NCBI GenBank assembly: GCA_008682415.1
Contig: VANK01000003.1
Location: 248,001 to 312,000 of the forward strand
DNA: 64,000 nucleotides
Direction of reading: 5' to 3'
From: Acidobacteria bacterium AB60
Lineage (GTDB): Bacteria; Acidobacteriota; Terriglobia; Terriglobales; Acidobacteriaceae
The number at the start of each line of letters is the position of its first letter. Within the stretch, counting starts at the first letter, position 1. Made by a program: the position numbers and the translations under genes. Positions 37,356 through 46,166 of this stretch are shown here, piece by piece. The notes beneath the pieces were generated by a model. It made no database searches, had not been told where the DNA came from, and saw nothing but the letters and a program-made list of their open reading frames with translations.

Positions 37356-37637
37356 ATGGCGAAGCTAATCGGAAACCTTCGCATCACCGCAATACCGGCT
37401 TCAGAGGGCGTCAAGGCCCACTTCGAAGTCGTATTTGTTCCGTATGCGGGCCGGCACAACACCAAACCCGTCAAGGCCCACACCTACGACGAACTCGTCT
37501 CCCTACTCTCCGACCTGCGCTTCGGCGAAGACGAGGCGACCCGCTGGGCCGGCAAGGCGCGTTCCCAGGGCATCGTGCTCATTGACAGCTTCGAGCGCGC
37601 CGACACCCTCCTGCGCGAGAAGGGCCTTGTCGCCTGA
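37356..37637 (+). CDS. Small conserved-looking hypothetical protein
   Basis: A 93-residue soluble protein from ATG 37356, with GGAGG 6 nt upstream. It begins MAKLIGNLRITAIPASEGVK and contains a beta strand FEVVFVPYAG and helices YDELVSLLSDLRFG and SFERADTLLREKGL. No signal peptide or membrane helix. I do not recognise a family. It follows the methyltransferase by 107 bp and is convergent with the repeat protein, inside the T6SS region, so a link to secretion is possible but unproved. Confidence 0.65.
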   Translation: MAKLIGNLRITAIPASEGVKAHFEVVFVPYAGRHNTKPVKAHTYDELVSLLSDLRFGEDEATRWAGKARSQGIVLIDSFERADTLLREKGLVA

Positions 37638-37662
37638 CCATCCGTCCTGCCCTGCGTGGCTC

Positions 37663-38946
37663 TTACCTTGACTTCACCAGGAAGATCACCACGACCAGCA
37701 GAACCAGCAGCAAAAACGTGTTGATCACCAGCAGCATCGGCACCATCGCCTCCAGCTTCGACTTAGGAGGCGCCAGCGCTGGAACCGGTATCGCTGGAGG
37801 CTTCGGCGCCTGAGGCATCGGAATCGCCGCCGGTGCCGGCGCCGCGAACTTCGGCGCGTGCGGTCCCCCGGCTGACGGAGCCACGTGAGGCATTGGCGGC
37901 GCCGCAGGTAATGACGGCGCTGCTGGAAACGCAAACGCCGGCGCCGGCGGTGCCGCCGCAGCGGGAGCAGCCGCTGCCGGCGGCTCCGCGGGCGGCGCAT
38001 CCATCCGCGCGATGATCCGCGTGTATTCGCCAGGCCCTGAGCTCACCGGCGGCGGCGCCACGGGCGTCGGCGCTGGCTCCGGCGCGCTCTGCGCAAGCCT
38101 CTGGATTAACCGCGTCACTCCGCCCGCATCCGCATCCGCACGCGGCGGCGACACCGGCGACGGGGTCGCTACCGGCTCGGGACGATAAGGCACCGGCTCG
38201 CTCTGCCGTCCCCCTGCCGGCGCTCCGCCCGGCGTGCCCAGCGACGCAATCAGCGAGGTCACGCTCGGCGACGGTTCAGCCGGCGTCGCATTCTTGGGCC
38301 GGAAGATCGGGTCGTTGTCCCACGACGGAGCCTGCGACGACCGCGGAACTGGCGCTGGAACCGGCGCTGGTGCCGGCGCACTGCCCTGTCTCGGCGGCGG
38401 GCTGTTGAAGATCTGCGTGAAGCTCCCCTCGCCAGAGGCCGAGCCCGAAACCCCCGGAGCCGAAAACCCCCGCGCCCCACTCGCCGACGCCGGCGTGGCC
38501 CCACTCGCCGCAGCCGGCGGCGCAGGTCGCGACGCCTCCTCGCTCGCCCTTGACGATGCCGCGGGCGGCGGGTTCATCCCGCCCACAAAGATCCGCGTAA
38601 ACTCCCCTGCGCCGCCCGCTTGTTCCGGTGGATTCGGAACAGCCGGCCTCCCCGGGGCAATCGCGCCGCGCGTCTGAACCTCATTCCCCGCGGGAGCGGG
38701 AGGCGCCGCCATCGGCTTCGATTCCAGGCTCTGAAAAAGCTGCGTGAATTCGCCGGGTCCCGCCTTTGCCGCGGCCGCGCGGTCCGCCGCTGCCGGTTGC
38801 TCCCGGTTCGCCGCGGACTCTTGAAACGGATCGGGAGAAGCGCTCTCGGGCTTGGCACTCTCCCCAAACGCCCGCAAAAACATCCCGGTTGCGCTTAGAG
38901 AATCCGCCTCTCCCGCGGGACGACCTTCCGGCTTGTCATTGCTCAT
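37663..38946 (-). CDS. Tail-anchored Pro/Ala-rich protein with repeated GEFT[QR][IL]F motifs
   Basis: A 427-residue low-complexity protein. It has five copies of a short motif with an invariant threonine: GEFTQLF (65-71), GEFTRIF (114-120), GSFTQIF (174-180), GGVTRLI (275-281) and GEYTRII (306-312); the N-terminal GMFLRAF (21-27) and VTSLIASL (229-236) look like decayed relatives. Linkers are Pro/Ala/Ser-rich. The last ~30 residues form a single transmembrane helix (MLLVINTFLLLVLLVVVIFL) followed by KSR, so the protein is a C-tail anchor with a cytosolic N-terminus. It is divergent from tssL. The repeated Thr resembles a multi-site phosphorylation scaffold, and the PP2C gene lies 4.5 kb away. 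Family unknown to me. Confidence 0.7.
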   Translation of the reverse strand: MSNDKPEGRPAGEADSLSATGMFLRAFGESAKPESASPDPFQESAANREQPAAADRAAAAKAGPGEFTQLFQSLESKPMAAPPAPAGNEVQTRGAIAPGRPAVPNPPEQAGGAGEFTRIFVGGMNPPPAASSRASEEASRPAPPAAASGATPASASGARGFSAPGVSGSASGEGSFTQIFNSPPPRQGSAPAPAPVPAPVPRSSQAPSWDNDPIFRPKNATPAEPSPSVTSLIASLGTPGGAPAGGRQSEPVPYRPEPVATPSPVSPPRADADAGGVTRLIQRLAQSAPEPAPTPVAPPPVSSGPGEYTRIIARMDAPPAEPPAAAAPAAAAPPAPAFAFPAAPSLPAAPPMPHVAPSAGGPHAPKFAAPAPAAIPMPQAPKPPAIPVPALAPPKSKLEAMVPMLLVINTFLLLVLLVVVIFLVKSR

Positions 38947-39195
38947 GACCCAAATTCCCCTCGCGCCGTTGCCCGGCTCACTGCGAAGCTTACACGGCTC
39001 CTATTACTGCGTAAAGCCGGTAACCCATGTGCAAACCCGCCCCGCCCTCCGGAACTTCTCGGCGCCTCTGTGTGGTTGAGGTATGCTCTTAATGATTTGC
39101 CATCCAGTCCTCTTCTCGTTGGCTACCACGCCGGGAGTGGATGGCGTCGTATCGAAGAACATTTCGAGCTACGTCGACACCCGGGAGAGCAGCGA

Positions 39196-39906
39196 ATGCA
39201 GATGCAGCCGCGCACGCACAGCCTCGCTTCCTGTTACGAAAACGCGCTCACCATCATCCTCCGCCTCTGGTCCCTGCAGCAGCAGTCCTCCGCCCACTCC
39301 GCGGACTTTCGCGTCAGCATCCGCGCCGCCCTCAAGGCCGCCATGGAACAGGCCAAGGTCACCGGATACTCCAGCGAAGTCAACCAGCTCGCCTTCTTCG
39401 CCGTGGTCGCCTTCCTCGACGAGAGCGTGTTGAAGATGCAGAATCCCGCATTCGCTGACTGGGCCCAGCGCCCTCTCCAGGAAGAGATGTTCGGGCACAA
39501 TCGCGCCGGCGAAATCTTCTTCGATCACCTGCACACCATCCTCGTCCGCCAGGATTCGGCAGAGACCGCCGACTGCCTCGAGGTCTACTGCCTGTGCATG
39601 CTCCTCGGCTTCAAGGGAAAATACGCCCTCAGCTCCGGCATCTCCTCCCTCTCCGGCCAGCAGGGCGCCCGGAGCAGCGGAGAAATCCAGGCCCTCATTC
39701 GCCAGTCGCGCGACAAGATCGATCGCATCCGTGGTCAGATGAAATTCCTGCCCGCCGCCGCCGCGCCTGAGGTCAGGCACTCGGCCGCCGGCGACCGCTG
39801 GAGCCGCGGCCTCGGCATCGCAGCGCTCGTTCTACTCGTAATTGTCATCCTGCTGTACGGCGGCTTCTGGTTCGCCCTGGGCTCCGGAATCTCACAGCTC
39901 GGCTAG
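39196..39906 (+). CDS. tssL: Type VI secretion membrane protein TssL (DotU/ImpK)
   Basis: A 236-residue DotU-type protein from ATG 39196 (GGAGAG upstream). It has the cytosolic helical domain with ENALTIILRLWSL, EVNQLAFFAVVAFLDESVLKM and EVYCLCMLLGFKGKYAL, then a single C-terminal transmembrane helix near 205-228 (LGIAALVLLVIVILLYGGFW). There is no OmpA/peptidoglycan-binding extension. TssL dimers join TssM in the inner membrane and dock TssK. It is followed 23 bp later by tssM. Confidence 0.93.
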   Translation: MQMQPRTHSLASCYENALTIILRLWSLQQQSSAHSADFRVSIRAALKAAMEQAKVTGYSSEVNQLAFFAVVAFLDESVLKMQNPAFADWAQRPLQEEMFGHNRAGEIFFDHLHTILVRQDSAETADCLEVYCLCMLLGFKGKYALSSGISSLSGQQGARSSGEIQALIRQSRDKIDRIRGQMKFLPAAAAPEVRHSAAGDRWSRGLGIAALVLLVIVILLYGGFWFALGSGISQLG

Positions 39907-39929
39907 AGGATTGAAGGGGAGGATTTCGC

Positions 39930-42900
39930 GTGCTCGCGTGGGTGCTTGCTGTCGTCGTTGTCCTGGTTGCTGGTGCTCTGGCCTTCGGCCTCGCTGCTCT
40001 TCTTCATCTCCCCGGCATATGGTCCGCCGTGTTCATCATCGTTCTCCTGCTCATCGGCATCGCCGCCGCCGTCACCATCCTCGTCGTTCACTACCGCGCA
40101 AAGAAGGAAAGAGAACTCGAGGGCCAGGAAGGATCCGCGGGCGGTTCCGGTGATCTCGATCTGTTGCTCAACGATGCCAACCGCAAGCTCCGCAACTCCC
40201 AGCAGGGCGCCGGAACCCTTCACTCCCTGCCCCTCATGTACCTCCTCGGCGACTCCGGCGCCGCCAAAACCACCACGGTCGTCCAATCCGGCCTCGATCC
40301 CGAGCTGCTCTCCGGCAGCGCCTCACCCGCCAGCGAACAGACGCCCACGCCGATCCTCAACCTCTGGTTCGCGCGCAACGCGGCCTTCCTTGAAACCGGC
40401 GCAGCCCTGCGCGACAGCAAGGCCCTCTTCGAGCGCCTCGTGCACCGCACCCGTCCCCAGGCCTATCGCTCCGCCTTCGGCAAGGGCGCAGCTCCGCGCG
40501 CCGCCATCGTCTGCGTCAGCATGGACCAGTTGCTCGTAGCCGACGGAGGCGCCTCCCTCCTGGCATCGGCCAGAAGCACAGGCGCCCAGCTGCGCGATCT
40601 GAGCCGCATCCTGGGCATGCCCATCCCCGTCTACGTCATCGTCACCAAGCTCGATCGCGTGCCCCACTTCGACTCCTACGCGCGCAATCTCACTGACGAA
40701 GAAGTGGGACATATCCTGGGCGCTACCCTCGCGCGCACCGATGCCTCCGTCGGCACCTACTCCGACCAGGCCTCCCGCATGCTCGCCACCACCCTCGATG
40801 GCATCGTCTACCAGTTGGGCGAGTTCCGCGTGGAGATGCTCGACCGCGAGAACGACGCCCGCAATACCCCCGGCGTCTACGAGTTTCCCCGTGAATTCGG
40901 CAAGATCCGCAAAGGCCTCAATCAATACCTGGTGGAGCTCTGCAAGCCCAGCCAGTTGAGCGCCAATCCCTACCTCCGCGGCGTCTACTTCACCGGCGTC
41001 CGCGCGCGCATCATCGAGCGAGCCGCCAATCCTTCCGTTGCCTCCGAGCGGCTCGCCCCGCAGGAGGTCGAGGCCGGCGCAACCCAGTACCTCAACATCT
41101 CTCGCGTTCAGGCAGGCGCAGGCCGCGCCCCCGCGGCCCCCGTCATGGTCTCCGCCCGCGTCCCGCAGTGGACCTTCCTGCCGCGCCTCCTCCCCGACGT
41201 CATCCTGGGCGACCGCAGCGCCCTCTCAGCTACTCGTCAAACCGCACCCGCCCGCCTCTTCCGCAGAATCCTTTACGGAACCCTGGCTGTCCTCCTCGCC
41301 TTCTATTGCCTCTTCCTGATCGTCTCCTACGCCAACAACGCCGCCATCAAGCACCGCATCGAGAATGCCGCGCGTGTCCTGCCCAACGTCGCCGCCAACT
41401 CCGTCTCGCTCCCCGGCCTCAGCGACCTCCGCGCTCTCGACGATCTCCGCCTCGTCATCCAGCAACTCGACGACTTCCACCGCAACGGCGTGCCCCTGCG
41501 CTACCGCTTCGGTCTCTATCAGGGCAAGAGCTACGAGGCAGAAGCCCGCCGCGTCTACTTCGACCGGTTCCGCCCCATGCTCCTCAATCCCGCGCAGGCC
41601 AATCTGCTTGCCTACATGCGCGCTCTCCCCGATGCTCCCGCGGCTACCAGCGACTTCTCGTCCTACACCGCCGCCTACAATCCGCTCAAGGCCTACCTCA
41701 TCACCACCAGTAATCCCGAAAAGAGCCAGGTCAAATTCCTCACCCCCGTCCTGATGCAATACTGGACCGGCACCCGCCAGCTCGAAGGCGAACAGCAGCA
41801 GCTCGCCCAGAAGCAGTTCGACTTCTATGGCGCCGAGCTGCTCCATCAGCCCCCGCCCTACGCCATCGATCCCGACTCAGGACCCGTAGAGCACACCCGC
41901 GCCTACCTCTCGCGATTCCTCGCCGAAACCCGTGTCTATCAGGGCATGCTGATGGACGCCGACAAGACCAGCCCGTCCGTCGACTTCAACAAGCAGTACC
42001 CCGCGACCACCGAGCTCGTCTCCGACGGTCACATCGTCCGCGGCGCCTTCACCAAGTCCGGCTTCGCCTTCATGCAGGATGCCCTCCAGCATCCCGAGCG
42101 CTATGCGCAGGGCGAAACCTGGGTTCTCGGCAACCAGTCCGGAATCTCGCTCAATACCTCCGCCATCAGCAAGGATCTGACCGCCCAGTACACCGCCGAT
42201 TTCCTGAAAGAATGGCGCGCCTTCCTCGGCAGCGCGCGTGTGGCCGGCTGCGCCAACCTCAAAGAAGCCGCGGCGCGCCTCAACGCGCTCTCCGGCCCGG
42301 CATCGCCTCTCCTGGCCCTCTTCTACACCGTCTCGCACAACACGGCCGTTCCCGACCAGCAGATCAAATCCACCTTCCAGCCCACCCAGGCGCTCGTCGA
42401 TCCCAACGCGGGCGACCATCCCATCGGCCCGGGCAACGCACCCTACGTCACCGCGCTCACCAGTCTCGCCGGTGCCGTCGAGCTTGCCTCCCAGAATCCC
42501 GCGCCCATGGATACAGCCGCCTTCGCTCCCATCTCCCAGCAGGTCGTCGCCGCTAACGGCGCTGCCCGCCAGACCGCCCAGGCCTTCAACGTCGACCAGC
42601 AGACCCACACCGAGGCCACGGTCCTCAACCTCATGCAGGCCCCCATCGATTGCGTCGCGCGACTTGCTCCCAGCCCGGGCGCGCCTGCCAACGCCGCAGG
42701 CCAGAAGCTGTGCGCCGCCATCTCGCCCCTGCTTGGCAAATTCCCCTTCGCCTCCAACGCCGCCGCACAGGCCAGCCTCGCGGAGGTCGACGCCATCTTC
42801 GCGCCTGAAACCGGCGCCCTCTCCACCGCCGTCAACGGAGCTCTCAAGCCCTTCGTCGTGCAGCAGGGCCCGCAGATCCAGCCCAACCCCGCTGCGCCGC

Positions 42901-43388
42901 AGCCCCTCAACCCGCGCTTCCTCCAATACCTGAATCGCGCGGCACACGTCTCCTCCGAGCTCTACGCGCCCGGCCAGAAGTCCGCATCCCTCGCCTTTAC
43001 CCTGCACTTCATCCCCGGCAACGGCGTCTCCAGCGCGACTCTCGTCGTCGACGGACAGCGCATGGCTCCCGGCTCCAACACCCTCTCCTACAAATGGAGC
43101 GGCCCCGACGCGCAGCACGCCTCGCTCGTCTACGACGGCAATGAATCCTTGCCTTATCAGGGAACGTGGTCGGTCTTCCAGCTCGTGCGTACCGCGCAGA
43201 TCACACGCACCGCCGGCGGCTATCGCCTCGACTACGTCATCAACACCGCGACCACCGTCGCCGGACACACCGTGGGCGGCTCCAGCGCCGGCACCAAGAC
43301 CGCCACCTTCGAGCTCTCCGGCCCGGGCGCCGATCTCCTCGTCTCCGATGGATTCTCCGGCCTCAACTGCGTGCCCGCCACCAAGTAG
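39930..43388 (+). CDS. tssM: Type VI secretion membrane protein TssM (IcmF/VasK)
   Basis: A 1,152-residue IcmF protein with start GTG 39930 after AAGGGGAGG. Two N-terminal membrane helices (about 1-25 and 32-53) precede a cytosolic NTPase-like domain with GDSGAAKTT at 107-115; the glycine expected before the Walker A lysine is Ala112, so nucleotide use is doubtful. G-domain-like motif VTKLDRV follows near 240. A third helix (about 446-470) leads to a long periplasmic region with an alpha domain and a C-terminal beta domain (VVDGQRMAPGSNTLSYKWSG). Without a visible TssJ the periplasmic end must anchor differently. It follows tssL by 23 bp. Confidence 0.95.
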   Translation: MLAWVLAVVVVLVAGALAFGLAALLHLPGIWSAVFIIVLLLIGIAAAVTILVVHYRAKKERELEGQEGSAGGSGDLDLLLNDANRKLRNSQQGAGTLHSLPLMYLLGDSGAAKTTTVVQSGLDPELLSGSASPASEQTPTPILNLWFARNAAFLETGAALRDSKALFERLVHRTRPQAYRSAFGKGAAPRAAIVCVSMDQLLVADGGASLLASARSTGAQLRDLSRILGMPIPVYVIVTKLDRVPHFDSYARNLTDEEVGHILGATLARTDASVGTYSDQASRMLATTLDGIVYQLGEFRVEMLDRENDARNTPGVYEFPREFGKIRKGLNQYLVELCKPSQLSANPYLRGVYFTGVRARIIERAANPSVASERLAPQEVEAGATQYLNISRVQAGAGRAPAAPVMVSARVPQWTFLPRLLPDVILGDRSALSATRQTAPARLFRRILYGTLAVLLAFYCLFLIVSYANNAAIKHRIENAARVLPNVAANSVSLPGLSDLRALDDLRLVIQQLDDFHRNGVPLRYRFGLYQGKSYEAEARRVYFDRFRPMLLNPAQANLLAYMRALPDAPAATSDFSSYTAAYNPLKAYLITTSNPEKSQVKFLTPVLMQYWTGTRQLEGEQQQLAQKQFDFYGAELLHQPPPYAIDPDSGPVEHTRAYLSRFLAETRVYQGMLMDADKTSPSVDFNKQYPATTELVSDGHIVRGAFTKSGFAFMQDALQHPERYAQGETWVLGNQSGISLNTSAISKDLTAQYTADFLKEWRAFLGSARVAGCANLKEAAARLNALSGPASPLLALFYTVSHNTAVPDQQIKSTFQPTQALVDPNAGDHPIGPGNAPYVTALTSLAGAVELASQNPAPMDTAAFAPISQQVVAANGAARQTAQAFNVDQQTHTEATVLNLMQAPIDCVARLAPSPGAPANAAGQKLCAAISPLLGKFPFASNAAAQASLAEVDAIFAPETGALSTAVNGALKPFVVQQGPQIQPNPAAPQPLNPRFLQYLNRAAHVSSELYAPGQKSASLAFTLHFIPGNGVSSATLVVDGQRMAPGSNTLSYKWSGPDAQHASLVYDGNESLPYQGTWSVFQLVRTAQITRTAGGYRLDYVINTATTVAGHTVGGSSAGTKTATFELSGPGADLLVSDGFSGLNCVPATK

Positions 43389-43406
43389 CCGGGCAGCTCG
43401 GGCCCT

Positions 43407-44216
43407 CTAGATCGCCTGCGAATCAGCCGGCGTCTGCTCCACCTCCGCCGTCGTAGCCGTCACCGCGCGCAGCAAGATGCACGTAATATTGTCGGCCCCG
43501 CCGCGCTCCTTCGCGTACTCGATCAGGCTGCTGCAGATGCGCGTCAGATCCGTCTCCCGCGCCGCCGCCTGCGATATCTCTTCCGTATGCGCATAGCGCG
43601 TCAACCCGTCCGACGCCAGCAGCAGCATATCCTCCGGCTGCAGAGTCGCCGCATACAAATCCGGCTCCACCGTCTCCGCCACCCCGATCGCGCGCGTAAT
43701 CACCGACTGCAGGTTCGACGCCGCCGCCATCTCCGGCGTCATGTTCCCCTTGCGCACCTCTTCGTCCAGAAACGAGTGGTCCTGCGTAATCTGCGCGCAC
43801 TCGCCGTTCCGCACCAGGTACGCGCGGCTGTCCCCCACGTTCCCAATCACGATCCTGTTCCCATCGAGGCACGCGCACACAAGGGTCGTGCCCATGCTGT
43901 CCAGTTCGGGATTCTCGATGCTTGCTTCCCGCACCACGCGGTTGGCCTCGTAGATCGCATGCGCCAGCCGGTTCTCCACCGGAATCGGCTCACCCGACCC
44001 GGGATCCCCCGCCGCCGTCGATCCAAACGACTCGATCAGCGTGCGCACCGCCATCGCGCTCGCCACCTCGCCGCCGGCGTTGCCCCCCATCCCGTCGCAC
44101 ACCACGTAAAGCTTCTGTTCGGCGTCGTAGCCGAAGCTGTCTTCGTTGTTGCTCCGCCGGCAGCCAATATCCGTGATCGCTGCGAATTCCAGAGAGAGCG
44201 ACGATTCCTGGGTCAT
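43407..44216 (-). CDS. PP2C-family serine/threonine phosphatase (PppA-like)
   Basis: A 269-residue PPM phosphatase. Metal-binding and catalytic motifs are all seen: RRSNNEDSFGYD, VVCDGMGGNAGGEVAS, GDSRAYLVRNG, DHSFLDEEVRKG, LASDGLTRY and GGADNITCILLR. In T6SS loci such proteins (PppA) reverse Thr phosphorylation made by PpkA on an FHA protein. Neither a kinase nor an FHA protein is in this locus, while the Thr-motif repeat protein is, so that may be its substrate; this is inference. ATG 44216 has AGGTTGAG upstream. A start 5 codons earlier is open. Confidence 0.9.
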   Translation of the reverse strand: MTQESSLSLEFAAITDIGCRRSNNEDSFGYDAEQKLYVVCDGMGGNAGGEVASAMAVRTLIESFGSTAAGDPGSGEPIPVENRLAHAIYEANRVVREASIENPELDSMGTTLVCACLDGNRIVIGNVGDSRAYLVRNGECAQITQDHSFLDEEVRKGNMTPEMAAASNLQSVITRAIGVAETVEPDLYAATLQPEDMLLLASDGLTRYAHTEEISQAAARETDLTRICSSLIEYAKERGGADNITCILLRAVTATTAEVEQTPADSQAI

Positions 44217-44296
44217 CTCAACCTGCCTCATTCAACCGATCCAATCAGAGGCGAATTCTGCACAGCATAGCATCCCCGTCAAACCAATCGAAAGCC

Positions 44297-44337
44297 CAGC
44301 CCTTGGTACTCGGCCCTTGGCCCTCGGCCCTAGTCTC
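44297..44337. repeat. Low-complexity GGCCCTCGG-type dispersed repeat
   Basis: A short run of iterated CGGCCCTTGG/CCCTCGGCCC units lies between the phosphatase and PAAR-like genes. Its reverse complement matches the GGGCCGAGG/GGGCCAAGG units at 55591-55665 and the related stretch near 53449-53495. This looks like a dispersed repeat family found in intergenic regions of this genome. Confidence 0.55.
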
Positions 44338-44726
44338 TACGGCACCATCACCGTCTCTTCCCCAGGATTACTGAACGTAATCACTCCGCCCCACATGCAC
44401 ATCAGTTGCGACACATTATCCAGCGTCGGAAAATTCCCCAGCATCACCGTCGCCGCCCCCGGCACCCACGGCGCCGGCGTGTTGGGAATGCATGGCATCG
44501 GCGTCAGCACGCCCAGCGCCGCCGCAGTCGCCGCCGCCACCGTCGGGTTCGCCAGCGACTGGCACATCCCAAACGGCATGATATTCGTCAGCGGAATGTG
44601 GTCCATGATGTTGGCATCCGGCATCTGGTCCGTGAACACCTTGTTCGTCGGCAAAACCACCAGCGAACTCGGCGCCATTCCAAACGTGCACTGCATCATC
44701 GCACCCATACACACCTGCAGCGGCAT
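44337..44726 (-). CDS. PAAR-like protein (DUF4280), probable T6SS spike tip
   Basis: A 129-residue protein with the DUF4280 signature: PLQVCMGAMMQCTFGMAPSS at the start, a hydrophobic Ala-rich middle and GVITFSNPGEETVMVP at the end. The family has PAAR-like fold and sharpens VgrG; it carries Cys residues (C6, C13, C56, C79) suited to a metal tip. No toxin domain is fused. It lies 120 bp upstream of the phosphatase on the same strand and marks the outer end of the T6SS locus. Confidence 0.82.
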   Translation of the reverse strand: MPLQVCMGAMMQCTFGMAPSSLVVLPTNKVFTDQMPDANIMDHIPLTNIMPFGMCQSLANPTVAAATAAALGVLTPMPCIPNTPAPWVPGAATVMLGNFPTLDNVSQLMCMWGGVITFSNPGEETVMVP

Positions 44727-45029
44727 GGCTCACACACCTCCTGGATGACCTCAACGGTACGCGGCAATTCTGGGGAATAATCGGGAACGAGTCAACTGCC
44801 TTGGGCAGGCCAGCCTCCAACGCCGCAGGCCGAACCCCGCTTCCAAGATCACTCAAAGCTTACTCCATCTCCTCAAACCCCAAGCAGCCCCTGAATCACC
44901 CCCGCCCTCCAGCCTCCCGGAACAGCCGCTTCCCTGTGTCAAAATTGTTCTGTTGCCACTCTTCGGCGCTGCCGTTTGCCTTTGACTCTCCCTCAACTTG
45001 CCGAATCCGCCCAGGAAGGGCCCTCCAGC
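44727..45029. other. Intergenic region between PAAR-like and manA genes
   Basis: About 300 bp separating divergent genes; no domain-bearing frame. It is C-rich around 44880-44930. Promoters for both genes are expected here but not clearly recognisable. Confidence 0.4.
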
Positions 45030-46004
45030 ATGGCACCCGAAACAACCTCCGCCCCGCTTCCCCCGTTTCTCATCGAGCCTCGTTTCGTCAGCCGCGTCTG
45101 GGGCGCCCACGACCTCCGCCCCTGGTACGACCACGTCGCCGCCAACGACCCCATCGGCGAAGTCTGGCTCACCGGCGATGAATGCCGCGTCGCCTCCGGT
45201 CCTCACTCCGGAAAAACCCTCGCCGAAATCTTCCGTCAGTCCACACTCCTCGGCGCCGCATCCGCCTCCTCGCCCCTCCTCATCAAGGTGATCTTCGCCC
45301 GCGAAAAACTCAGCGTCCAGGTCCACCCCGATGACCGCCTCGCGCAAAAATACGGACAGCCCAACGGCAAAACCGAGTGCTGGTTCGCCCTCGCCGCCGA
45401 GCCCGGCGCGCAGGTCGCCGCCGGCCTCAAGCCCGGCGTCACCATCGACCAGGTCAGTTCCGGCATCCACAACGGCACCCTCGAAGAAAGCCTTAACGTT
45501 CTTCCCGTTCACACCGGCGACATGATCTTCGTCGATGCTGGAACCGTGCACGCCATCTGGCCCGGCTCCATCCTCCTTGAAACCCAGCAGAACAGCGACC
45601 TCACCTATCGCATGTACGACTACGGCCGTCCCCGCGAACTGCACATCGAAAAATCCCTCGAAGCCACGCGCCTCCAAACCCGCGCCGGCAAAGTTCCCCC
45701 GCGCCCCCTCCCCGACCGCACCCTCCTCATCGACGCCGAGTACTTCCGCGTCGAACGCATCCCCGTCCACGACAGCCGCAGCAGCGCCTCGCTTCCCGCA
45801 AGCGACGAACCCCCCGGTACCCTTGCTTACCTCTTCGCGGCCGCCGGTTCGGCGCGCCTTACCTCCGCCGCCTTTGACCCCATCGAAATCCCGGCCCGCG
45901 GCATCGCCTGCGTGCCCGCCCCCAGTCCCGCCTTCACCCTGGAGAATCGCGGCGGTCTCGATCTCATTCGCATGACCCCGCGCTCTCCCTCCACCAGCTC
46001 CTGA
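45030..46004 (+). CDS. manA: Class I mannose-6-phosphate isomerase (ManA-like)
   Basis: A 324-residue cupin-fold enzyme from ATG 45030. It has EPRFVSRVWGAHDLRP near residue 15, LSVQVHPDD and KTECWFALAA (Zn-ligand region), FVDAGTVHAIWPG and a downstream LTYRMYDYGRPRELHIEKSLEA segment typical of short ManA proteins. It interconverts mannose-6-phosphate and fructose-6-phosphate for GDP-mannose synthesis or mannose use. The next gene encodes phosphoglucose isomerase on the same strand (162 bp apart), so the pair handles hexose phosphates. A TTG at 44976 is in frame but unlikely. Confidence 0.9.
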   Translation: MAPETTSAPLPPFLIEPRFVSRVWGAHDLRPWYDHVAANDPIGEVWLTGDECRVASGPHSGKTLAEIFRQSTLLGAASASSPLLIKVIFAREKLSVQVHPDDRLAQKYGQPNGKTECWFALAAEPGAQVAAGLKPGVTIDQVSSGIHNGTLEESLNVLPVHTGDMIFVDAGTVHAIWPGSILLETQQNSDLTYRMYDYGRPRELHIEKSLEATRLQTRAGKVPPRPLPDRTLLIDAEYFRVERIPVHDSRSSASLPASDEPPGTLAYLFAAAGSARLTSAAFDPIEIPARGIACVPAPSPAFTLENRGGLDLIRMTPRSPSTSS

Positions 46005-46166
46005 CCCACGCTGCCCCGGCGCCGGTTTTTCCGTCACCGCGCGCCGGGCTCCTGCATCTCAATCGTGCGCCATGTCTCCTCACCGCGAGCCGCCGCACCC
46101 CGGGCCAGCAACAACAATCGCGTCACCGCAGTCTCACTTCTACTTGAACACTGAGGGAGAATCACC

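Noticed and set aside
41877..43268. A 463-residue minus-strand frame opposite tssM
   Set aside because: Gly/Val-rich shadow of C-biased codons in tssM; no start signal.
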